Origin: a bacterium 1xD8-48
GTDB taxonomy: Bacteria > Bacillota > Clostridia > Lachnospirales > Lachnospiraceae
Length of the DNA stretch: 64,000 nucleotides
Reading direction: 5' to 3'
NCBI GenBank assembly: GCA_009917455.1
Contig: QZDS01000001.1
Span: 360,284-424,283, forward strand
Both the position numbers and the translations under genes were made by a program. The number at the start of each line of letters is the position of its first letter. The stretch's first letter is position 1. Under the pieces are notes generated by a model, which worked only from the letters and a program-made list of their open reading frames with translations, was not told where the DNA came from and searched no databases. Shown piece after piece: positions 17,736 through 24,411 of this stretch.

Positions 17736-18651
17736 CATATGCAGGCAGCTTGAAGCGGACGGCGACCTCAGTCCCTCCCACAAACCGAAATGGAACGCCA
17801 CCACGGTCAAGCGGATACTTTCCAATGAGAAATACAAGGGCGACGCCCTTTTGCAGAAAACCTACACCGTGGACTACCTTACGAAAAAGACTAAGGTCAA
17901 CGAGGGCGAGATTCCGCAATACTATGTGGAGGGCGACCACGAGGCAATCATCGACCCCGCCGTTTTCGACCGTGTTCAGATAGAGCTTGAGAAACGCTGC
18001 TCCGGCAAGAACCGGCACAGCGGAGTCCACGACTTCTCCGGCAAGATAAAATGCGGCCAGTGCGGTTCCTGGTACGGCTCGAAGGTCTGGCACAGCACCG
18101 ACAAATACCGCAAGGTCATCTGGCGGTGCAACCACAAGTACGGCGGAGAGAAATGCTCCACTCCGCACCTGACCGAAGACGAGATAAAGGCGGCTTTCGT
18201 CACGGTGGCAAACAAGGCTCTCGCTGACAAGGACACAGTCATTGAGACCTTCCGCCTTATTCAGGACACGGTTTTTGACACCTCCGCTCTTGAACAGGAG
18301 AAAGCGGAACTGACCGATGAACTGAATATCGTAGCAGGACTGGTACAGGACGGCATTTACCAGAACGCCCATGTGGCACAGAACCAGGCGGACTACAACA
18401 GGGAATACGAGAGCCTGACCGCGCGGTATGAAAAAGCAAAGAGCCGCCTTGACGAGGTGGAGGCTGAAATCCATGACAAGCATTCCCGCCGCAAGTCCAT
18501 CGAGCATTACCTCGAAATCCTCACGGAACGCAAAGAAGCCGTCACGGAATACGACGTCTTCCTTTGGCACGGCATGGTGGAATTCGTGACGGTGTACAGC
18601 AAGGAGGACATTCGGTTTACCATGAAGGACGGGACGGAAATCGGGGTATGA
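17713..18651 (+). pseudogene. Large serine recombinase (integrase), C-terminal part only
   Basis: Family sequence begins at GGKAAYGICRQLEADGDLSP, inside the recombinase DNA-binding domain. It continues through WNATTVKRILSNEKYKGDAL and the zinc ribbon (CGQCGSWYGSK ... WRCNHKYGGEKCSTPHL). A long coiled-coil segment follows, ending MVEFVTVYSKEDIRF. The whole resolvase catalytic domain, with the nucleophilic serine, and the start of the recombinase domain are absent (about 200 residues), replaced by gp10. The remaining 310 residues could at most bind att DNA. This protein is the natural candidate for having inserted the element into hsdM. Nothing else in the window encodes a serine or tyrosine recombinase catalytic domain. 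Confidence 0.9.
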
Positions 18652-18664
18652 TTCAAAAAAAGGC

Positions 18665-18710
18665 AAGCTCCCGGCTGTCGGATTGATACCGATGGTCGGG
18701 AGCTTTTTTC
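18665..18710. terminator. Bidirectional intrinsic terminator between recombinase remnant and membrane protein gene
   Basis: AAGCTCCCG (18665-18673) pairs perfectly with CGGGAGCTT (18697-18705), followed by TTTTTTC on the plus strand and preceded by a purine-rich stretch on the other. An inner TCGG/CCGA helix is also possible. It separates the convergent plus-strand phage module and minus-strand DUF1016 cassette. Confidence 0.85.
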
Positions 18711-19329
18711 ATGCGGCGTATTCAAAAATGCGTCTTTGAACTTTTAGATAGTTCTGTAGATTAATAATTGAGTTATCGGTCTGGGTACGCTCTTTCTCTG
18801 TAAGTTCAATATCATTGTTCTCCGCCAGTTTAATAGTATAGTCGTAAATTCGATTTACGAGTACATCAAGATCGTCGGTCGAAAGAGCAATGCTATATTT
18901 CTCATAGTCCTTATGCTGCTTAAGCGCGTCCAATGCCGCCATCAGACCATTTATTGTATCCAGTTCTAAGTTTCCGTTCCTGATTTCCTCGATATAAATA
19001 CGCAGCTTGGAGCGGAATTCAGCAACAACCGCAGGCTCACGAGTTTTCAGTTTGTAATAGATATATCCTCCCGCAGTAACTGCTCCAGTTATTGCTGCAC
19101 CAATAATAATCCCTTTTTTGTTATTTTTCGCAAACTGTAGTGCTTTTACTCCAAAGCTCTGAGCTTGCTCGGCTGCTTCTAAATCAACGGGGTCTAAATG
19201 CTTAACGATCTGCCCTTTTTTCGGACCTATGGCATATCTAACGACTCCACCTATTCTGCGGTATTCCCCCGTGAGCAGTTTTGTCATGATGTCAGCCGGA
19301 ATGTCAAACGCCTCCTGTACAATTGCCAC
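18709..19329 (-). CDS. Small protein with one membrane segment, partner of the DUF1016 nuclease
   Basis: I do not recognise this 206-residue protein. A GTG start at 19329 is supported by GGAGGTGCGAT. The first 75 residues are soluble and start MAIVQEAFDIPADIMTKLLT, with the segment RRIGGVVRYAIGPKKGQIVK. A single hydrophobic, glycine-rich helix (GIIIGAAITGAVTAGGYIYY, about 74-93) follows, then a mainly helical, charged C-terminal domain. The gene begins 18 bp after the nuclease stop, so both are probably in one transcript. A membrane-anchored effector or sensor for the nuclease is a guess based on the pairing alone. Its GC content and codon use look closer to the defence genes than to the phage genes. 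Confidence 0.6.
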   Translation of the reverse strand: MAIVQEAFDIPADIMTKLLTGEYRRIGGVVRYAIGPKKGQIVKHLDPVDLEAAEQAQSFGVKALQFAKNNKKGIIIGAAITGAVTAGGYIYYKLKTREPAVVAEFRSKLRIYIEEIRNGNLELDTINGLMAALDALKQHKDYEKYSIALSTDDLDVLVNRIYDYTIKLAENNDIELTEKERTQTDNSIINLQNYLKVQRRIFEYAA

Positions 19330-19347
19330 ATCGCACCTCCACAGATT

Positions 19348-20505
19348 CTATCCTTCATTTTCATCAAGCAGTTTCTTCAAATCTTCAATGTCCGGCAGAG
19401 CTTTCCGCAATTTCTCAGACATATCCTTGGATGTTTTATAGGTAGCTACTCCCATCGGTTTGGTATAGTCCTGAATTACATAATCCACAAAAGACTTGTT
19501 CATGTCCTTGCAGAGAATAATGCCGATTGCGGGATTCTCATGTGGCTTGCGCTCATACCCATCCAACACGCTAAGATAACCCTGTAGCTGTCCCAGATAT
19601 GATGTTTTGAATTTCCCACGTTTTAATTCTACAGCGACAAGGCAGTTCAGTTCTCGGTTGAAGAATAAAAGGTCGATATACTGATCTTCACCAAAAGCAT
19701 CCAGATGATACTGGTTTCTGATAAAGGCGAAGTCCTTTCCGAATGTCAAAATGAAATTTTTTATATTGTGGATGATGGCGTTCTCTACGACCTTTTCATC
19801 AATATCAGCCGCATCCCTGACATCCAGTTCTTCCACATTAATATAGTCAAGCAGATACTCGTCTTTGAAAGTTCCGATGGCTTTCAATGCTTGCTGCGAG
19901 GCAGAAAGAGTCCGTGCAAAATTGTTCGGCAGATTTCCCTGATGATGGTAATCATCTGCAGCTATACTTTTTCCAAGAACCTCATAACTATACCGTTCTT
20001 CCGCACATCTTTTTATGTAGAATATTCTCGCATCCTCATTTTTTACCTTTTGCAAAATCAGACGATGATGAGAGAATCCTATGCTCAGAAAAGCATCCAT
20101 AGGAAATGACTGAACTTTTGGCACAAGCGTGTTCCAAATTTCATTTGACTTGCCATCCGGCAATTTGGCACATGTGTGTGCCAAATTAGAATCTCCGATT
20201 TCTTCCAATTTTTTGGATGTGCTGTCAAGCATAGACCATTCTTCATAAAAGGTTCTCATGTAACGGAGATTTCGTGCAGAAAAGCCTTTAAGTCCAGGCA
20301 GTTCCTTGTCCAATTGCTCACTGATAGCATCAATTGCACCCTTACCCCAGAAACCGTTTCTGGAATTTAATGATATGTACTTGCCAATGCCATAGTAGAG
20401 CATAAGCTGTTTTTCGTTGACAGTTTTTGCCGCATCGTATTGACTCTGCAAAATCGCTGATTTTATTATCTGAACAGCTTCGCTGTAGTTTTGTAGTTCA
20501 TTCAT
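19348..20505 (-). CDS. DUF1016 (YhcG-like) PD-(D/E)XK nuclease family protein
   Basis: The start at 20505 has GGGAGAAAAGAC before it. The frame is open further upstream into repeat sequence, which I exclude. The 385-residue protein has the N-terminal DUF1016 helical domain (LMLYYGIGKYISLNSRNGFW, then FSARNLRYMRTFYEEW). Its C-terminal nuclease domain shows IDLLFFNRELNCLVAVELKR, giving the D...ExK catalytic pattern, then YLGQLQGYLSVLD. Family members occur across bacteria beside mobile elements and restriction systems, and some have been proposed as RNA- or DNA-cleaving defence nucleases. It lies between the recombinase remnant and the right junction, downstream of GCACCCCC repeats. It appears intact. 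Confidence 0.85.
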   Translation of the reverse strand: MNELQNYSEAVQIIKSAILQSQYDAAKTVNEKQLMLYYGIGKYISLNSRNGFWGKGAIDAISEQLDKELPGLKGFSARNLRYMRTFYEEWSMLDSTSKKLEEIGDSNLAHTCAKLPDGKSNEIWNTLVPKVQSFPMDAFLSIGFSHHRLILQKVKNEDARIFYIKRCAEERYSYEVLGKSIAADDYHHQGNLPNNFARTLSASQQALKAIGTFKDEYLLDYINVEELDVRDAADIDEKVVENAIIHNIKNFILTFGKDFAFIRNQYHLDAFGEDQYIDLLFFNRELNCLVAVELKRGKFKTSYLGQLQGYLSVLDGYERKPHENPAIGIILCKDMNKSFVDYVIQDYTKPMGVATYKTSKDMSEKLRKALPDIEDLKKLLDENEG

Positions 20506-20556
20506 GTCTTTTCTCCCTGTGAAGTCATAATCTGTGACCTCTTGATTTGTATTTTG

Positions 20557-20611
20557 GGATTTGCACCCCCTGCCTGTGAAATGCACCCCCTAAAATGGAT
20601 TTGCACCCCCC
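20557..20611. repeat. Three GCACCCCC repeat units near the right element end
   Basis: GATTTGCACCCCCTGCCTGTGA, AATGCACCCCCTAAAATG and GATTTGCACCCCCCTGATTT follow each other with 20-21 nt period, so the C runs fall on about the same helix face. The first unit matches the single copy at the left end (3587-3610). The strand opposite is G5-rich, directly upstream of the DUF1016 gene, and includes its likely promoter region. Confidence 0.55.
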
Positions 20612-20640
20612 TGATTTTCAGGCGGCAAGGCTATCGCTGA

Positions 20641-20686
20641 ATTGTATCAAACTCTGCACTTTGATTTCGTACAACGTACCGTCATA
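20641..20686. other. Right attachment-site junction (attR); TC crossover at 20667-20668
   Basis: Element sequence TTGTATCAAACTCTGCACTT leads to the shared TC, and then hsdM coding sequence resumes (GTACAACGTACCGTCATAAG on the plus strand). The outer element arm TTGTATCAAA is the inverse of TTTGATACAA at attL, and the two arms match at 14 of the 22 positions next to the core. Combining both arms gives a symmetrical attP of about 50 bp. Confidence 0.85.
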
Positions 20687-21307
20687 AGGCTCAATCATAG
20701 ACGCAATCAATTGAACCACGTCATGGGGCGTATAAAATTCTCCTTCTTCCTTTGTAGCATTAATCGCAAATTCCTTGAGGAAGTATTCATACACCCGTCC
20801 AATCAAATCCTTTTCTTCACCAAAAGCCTTGTGGCTGATTTTATTCACTTCATCCACAAGCTTTTTAATATCGTTCGGCGCAAGATTGCGTGTTGTAAAT
20901 GTACCTTCAATAAAACATCCCTTCAAATCATTTGACCCTGTTGCAATGCTGTGGAGAGCGGTATCAAGCGCAACATTAAGTCCCGGCGCAGGTGTATTGA
21001 TGATGGTTGACCATCTTGCTTCTTTTTGCAAATTGTAGGTACCGTCCGTAAAGGTTGCATCATCGAAAAAAGCCGCTCTGATATTTTCATCTTCAGGGTC
21101 AAGTCCCTGTTCAATCAAAGTCTGTCGGAGCCTCTCTGTCCCCTCTTCGTATTTCTCACCGATAAAACGCAGGAAAACAAGTGTAAGCATCATATCTCTC
21201 TTTTCAAAAAATGAGCCGGAATTACGTGCTGCACGCAGTATATCTCTGCAGTTAAATAACATATTATCTATGTTCAATGCTTTTTCAGAAGGTTTCTTCT
21301 TCGCCAT
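20667..21307 (-). pseudogene. hsdM: 5' portion of host hsdM, split by the 17-kb element
   Basis: This encodes the N-terminal helical domain and the start of the catalytic domain of the host methyltransferase: MLFNCRDILRAARNSGSFFE, then EEGEFYTPHDVVQLIASMIE and PYDGTLY, where the next residues should be DPCCGSGG. Instead the frame runs 16 codons into the element and stops at 20618. I prefer the ATG at 21307 (MAKKKPSEKA), since the ATG four codons upstream sits directly against AAAGG with no spacing. The product would lack motif IV and cannot methylate. It carries the promoter side of the broken host operon. Confidence 0.92.
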
Positions 21308-21319
21308 CCTGGTTTTCAT

Positions 21320-21830
21320 CCTTTCTAATTTGCGTCCATTGTTTTCCTATGTGTTCCTGCCAAACTTCTTATTCCGACTTTATCCTCCGTCTTCCGTATA
21401 AATACAAGACACCTGAAAATTGCCGAAAACAACGCGCTTTTACGTATGTTTCCTTTGCATTCCTACGACACTCGCAATGGAACAATCAAGGTTGCGTTGC
21501 CGGTTTTCACTGTCTCACTTCCACCGGAACCCTTTTAGCGACAGGTTTCTTCTTGCCATTTGGCATCTTCTTGATTTTTTCATGTATTTCCGGTCCCACG
21601 AAACAACTCCTCTGAATTGTTATAGTCCCATATTTCGCCCTCTACCATATTACCACATTCACTGGCATTTCTCTCTCCAAAAATATATGGCAAAACAATT
21701 TACTTGTACCTGAATAACCTATATTCCCGATGGCAGAAACCGGAACAGGCTCTGGCGTATAAAAATAAATATCTTGCATGTTCCCATCAACATCAATAAC
21801 AATTTGGGACACCATGAAAGTTAGCGAAAG
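21320..21830. other. 511-bp intergenic stretch upstream of host hsdM
   Basis: There is no convincing gene. The minus strand holds a possible 30-codon ORF (21599-21507, GTG start after AGAGGAG) whose product includes EKIKKMPNGKKKPVAKRV. It reads like a real protein C-terminus and could be a remnant, but support is thin. The hsdM promoter should be in the left part; I see no strong match. Confidence 0.3.
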
Positions 21831-23232
21831 TTAAACAGAATAAAATTTTTGATTTTTGCTACGTGGCTTATCAGGTATTGTCATTGCAATTTTCCCTTCA
21901 TCCAATAATGGATTCAGGTAATCGCTTCTGAATGTAGTTCTGTGTTTTATACCAAGAAACTTCATCATTTCATCTCTGTCTCTTGGTTCTTTGCAATATT
22001 CAAGCAGCGCATTGATCCTTTCTTCCTTTTGAGCGTTTTTTTGAGCGGTCGTTTCTTCTTTTTGAGCGGTTTTTTGAGGGGTACCGCTCAATTTTTGAGT
22101 ACCATGCCGATAAAACACAACAACAAAACCCTCATCCGGCGTTTCAAATTCCACTCTGTATCCCGCTTTGTCGCAAGCAGCCTTAATGCGCTTTAATCCT
22201 GTTGCAAAGCTTTCCATATCTTCAGAATAATATAATGTACGGGCAATTAGAGGCTTTCTACGAATTGGTCTTTGATTTCCCACCACATAACTTTCCGGCG
22301 TTTTATTTGCGGGAAAAGCACCTGGATTATAGATTTCAATTCTATTTTTGAAAATAGTAATTTCATTGCTCTGTCCACTATCGAACATTCTATGCCCAAA
22401 AGAATTTGTAATTGCCTCCCTGATCGCATCCAAGGGAATTTCTGGTATTTCCTTCCTCGTCAAATTTCCAAACTCGACGCGCCAATCCATAGCATCAATA
22501 ATATACTGTTCCGCTTTTTTCTTTAATTCCATAACAGAACCGCTGTACCTTCGTATGTCGGTAAATGTCAAACGTTCATCAGATGCAAATTTCGCAATCT
22601 GCAATTCATTGACAATACCACAATCACAAAAAAAGAGCAGCACCTGCATTTAAAAGATAGTTTCCCTCTATCAACTCCAATTTATCCAAAACAGTTTTTA
22701 CATCCGTGTCCTCAAAATCAATTCGCCCAGCATCTTTTGCTTTTCTCAGATACTCCGCAAAAGCATCTTCATTTACATCGTCAATTGTATACTTAGATAC
22801 CCTCTTCTCCCATGAATAATCAACATTATCACGCTTACGTATCATAAAATCATAAGTATCCTGATCCATAACAAGATCTTCGTCAGCTACTCTTATTCTT
22901 GGAACATTATAGGCAAGATGCGGACATCTGCTGCCTTCAAAGCGAACTAAAATAGTCTCTCTGTCACCAAATTGTTGTATCTTTATTTCCGGATAAATAG
23001 CAGGTTTAATATGATTTCCGATTGCCTGACTTACTTTCCGCAGCGATTCATCATTAATTTCCTGCCCGATTACTGTCCCATCATTTTTCACACCAAAATA
23101 CAATTCACCCTTCTGGTGCTTGTTCAAAATAGCAGCAATAGAAAACATCGCTTCCTTTAGCTCGCCAATACTCTTTTTATATTCAATTTGCTCGGTTTCA
23201 GAACCAATATTTACTAATGCCACTATCATCAC
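21831..23232 (-). pseudogene. AlbA_2/Schlafen-type putative DNA-binding or helicase-like regulator, frameshifted
   Basis: The N-terminal half shows the AlbA_2 domain: SETEQIEYKKSIGELKEAMF, HQKGELYFGVKNDGTVIGQE and VRFEGSRCPHLAYNVPRIRV. The C-terminal half has the RecG-like ATPase-fold region (IREAITNSFGHRMFDSGQSN, EITIFKNRIEIYNPGAFP) and a C-terminal winged helix (PRDRDEMMKFLGIKHRTTF). The two halves lie in different frames. The switch is in a run of seven A on the plus strand (22628-22634, T7 on the coding strand). With six T the sequence reads AALFCDCGIVNELQIAKFAS, the normal family transition. Whether this is mutation, phase variation or a sequence error cannot be decided. It stands alone between the RM locus and the toxin region. 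Confidence 0.82.
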
Positions 23233-23396
23233 CCTTTATCCATTGATATTTGATATTGTACCTAATTTATCTGCGATTATCAATGGAATTCTGCTACAAA
23301 TCACCATATCATTTCTTCGGAAATTTGTATTTCTGAATGCTGTCATCAATCATATGCACCTCTGCCGTTTCTATCTTGCACTCTCTTTACTAAAAA

Positions 23397-23564
23397 TCAC
23401 CGTTCCTTATCTCTCTTCTTTTTCTTAATATTCTCCTTCACTCCAAAATGCTTCTTCCGATAATCAAACTCTTTCAGAAATTCGTCATAGACTGTCATCT
23501 TATATTTCATGCTTTTCATTTTACTTTCGTCATATCCCATACTCTTTTTGCTTGTCTGCTCCAT
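23397..23564 (-). CDS. Small basic protein, 55 residues, unknown function
   Basis: An ATG at 23564 has AGGAGGATTAACAG before it. The product is strongly charged: MEQTSKKSMGYDESKMKSMK, KYKMTVYDEFLKEFDYRKKH, then a lysine-rich tail KENIKKKKRDKER. It is predicted to be helical in the middle and disordered at the ends. I do not recognise a family. The good ribosome binding site and protein-like composition are the reasons for listing it. It lies about 165 bp upstream of the frameshifted AlbA_2 gene, in the same direction. Confidence 0.45.
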   Translation of the reverse strand: MEQTSKKSMGYDESKMKSMKYKMTVYDEFLKEFDYRKKHFGVKENIKKKKRDKER

Positions 23565-23630
23565 CTGTTAATCCTCCTGCTTTTAAATTTGATTATCAAG
23601 GTATCTGATGAATGCTGGCAATTTTAAACC

Positions 23631-23679
23631 AAAAAGACCGCCTGCTCCACACCATAAGGATATAGAAAACAAGCGGTCT
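23631..23679 (-). terminator. Intrinsic terminator (minus strand)
   Basis: AGACCGC (23635-23641) pairs with GCGGTCT (23673-23679) around a 31-nt loop. On the minus strand the stem is followed by TTTTT (23631-23635). It would end transcripts coming from the 23780-23986 fragment. The long loop lowers my certainty. Confidence 0.5.
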
Positions 23680-23779
23680 AAATGCGAACCAAACATTCGC
23701 ATGACTTACCTATTATTCAGTTGTTGATAAGTTTTTTCTGTAATGATTGAATTTGTGAACGATACATTTTTGTGTCCAC

Positions 23780-23986
23780 TCATACGAGTTCCATAACTAC
23801 AGACACTTTAATCTCGTGAGAAACCTCTTTTTTCAGGATAGTCTTATAACTATCCTCCCGATATTCAGGTGTTCGGTTAAACTTAAAAATCCTCGCAAAG
23901 TGCGTAAACTCAAGGACTTCTACGAGTTTTTCCTTTGTATCAACACCACAGTCTCCACATGCCACGAGTGTGCGATAAAGATGCAC
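23780..23986 (-). CDS. Unrecognised 68-codon ORF or gene fragment
   Basis: This GTG-started frame encodes LYRTLVACGDCGVDTKEKLV, then EVLEFTHFARIFKFNRTPEY and a charged end. There is no good Shine-Dalgarno and the frame is open only a little upstream, so it is likely the tail of a decayed gene. The C-x2-C pair (CGDC) alone is not informative. A terminator-like hairpin follows about 100 bp downstream on the same strand, which fits a former transcription unit. Function unknown. Confidence 0.25.
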   Translation of the reverse strand: MHLYRTLVACGDCGVDTKEKLVEVLEFTHFARIFKFNRTPEYREDSYKTILKKEVSHEIKVSVVMELV

Positions 23987-24071
23987 CGCCCCGTGACTTA
24001 TTCGTTAAGTCTTGGATTTTTTATGATGCTCTGGCTTCGCTTGAAACCAACAATATGGCTACTGCACCCTA

Positions 24072-24262
24072 GAGCGTGTTTGAAAATTACCAGCTATTGG
24101 TCATTTTAACCATATCAGGATTGAAGCAAGGCACACGAATCCCATATAGATGAATGCCACCCGTTATGACAAGCTGGCATTTACCTACATGGGGTTTGTA
24201 TGTTTGGCTTCAATTCTAATCTGGTTAAAATAACTAAAGAATAATAATTTTCAAACACGCTC
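24072..24262. repeat. MITE-like element with long imperfect terminal inverted repeats (191 bp)
   Basis: GAGCGTGTTTGAAAATTA at the left end is the exact inverse of TAATTTTCAAACACGCTC at the right end (18 bp). Further in, GTCATTTTAACCATATCAGG followed by ATTGAAGC matches, inverted, GCTTCAAT followed by TCTAATCTGGTTAAAATAAC with a few changes. Between them are about 70 bp without an ORF. This is the structure of a non-autonomous miniature transposon. No clear target duplication is seen. No transposase with these ends is present in the window. Confidence 0.75.
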
Positions 24263-24411
24263 CAGAAATCTCATTTCCGTTTTCAGCATTATATGGTATA
24301 CTTGACATGGCATAAATCTCCTTGCTGTGTGATTGTTATTCGCAATTCAATTATACCATCAAGTGCAGGTTTGTGCCTTTTTTATGGACTAAAGTATTGA
24401 TTTTTCAAGGT

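Larger units (their letters stand above)
3418..20668. mobile_element. Integrated prophage-derived defence element (17,251 bp) in host hsdM
   Basis: The boundaries come from the two hsdM fragments. Removing 17,251 bp restores an uninterrupted, in-frame gene. The cargo is, in order: a GmrSD-like nuclease and a type I RM system on the minus strand; an XRE/ImmA pair and a zinc-ribbon gene on the plus strand; a sigma-like gene followed by truncated replication, head and connector genes in canonical phage order; the C-terminal part of a large serine recombinase; and a DUF1016 nuclease cassette. No recombinase catalytic (resolvase) domain, large terminase, portal, tail or lysis gene is present. It is best read as a degenerate prophage that kept its defence and lysogeny genes. 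An integrative element of another kind with captured phage genes is less likely, given the head-gene order. Confidence 0.85.

Noticed and set aside
17659..18666. Long minus-strand frame opposite the serine recombinase
   Set aside because: The plus strand carries clear recombinase and zinc-ribbon motifs. The minus product is a valine/leucine-rich shadow with no family sequence and no ribosome binding site.
20557..20611. Short direct repeats that could suggest a small CRISPR array
   Set aside because: Units are only 10-20 bp, differ from each other, are spaced by 10-12 bp and lie beside no cas gene.
21277..21713. Plus-strand frames upstream of hsdM
   Set aside because: Rich in F, C, H and S with no start signals; typical of antisense to AT-rich non-coding DNA.
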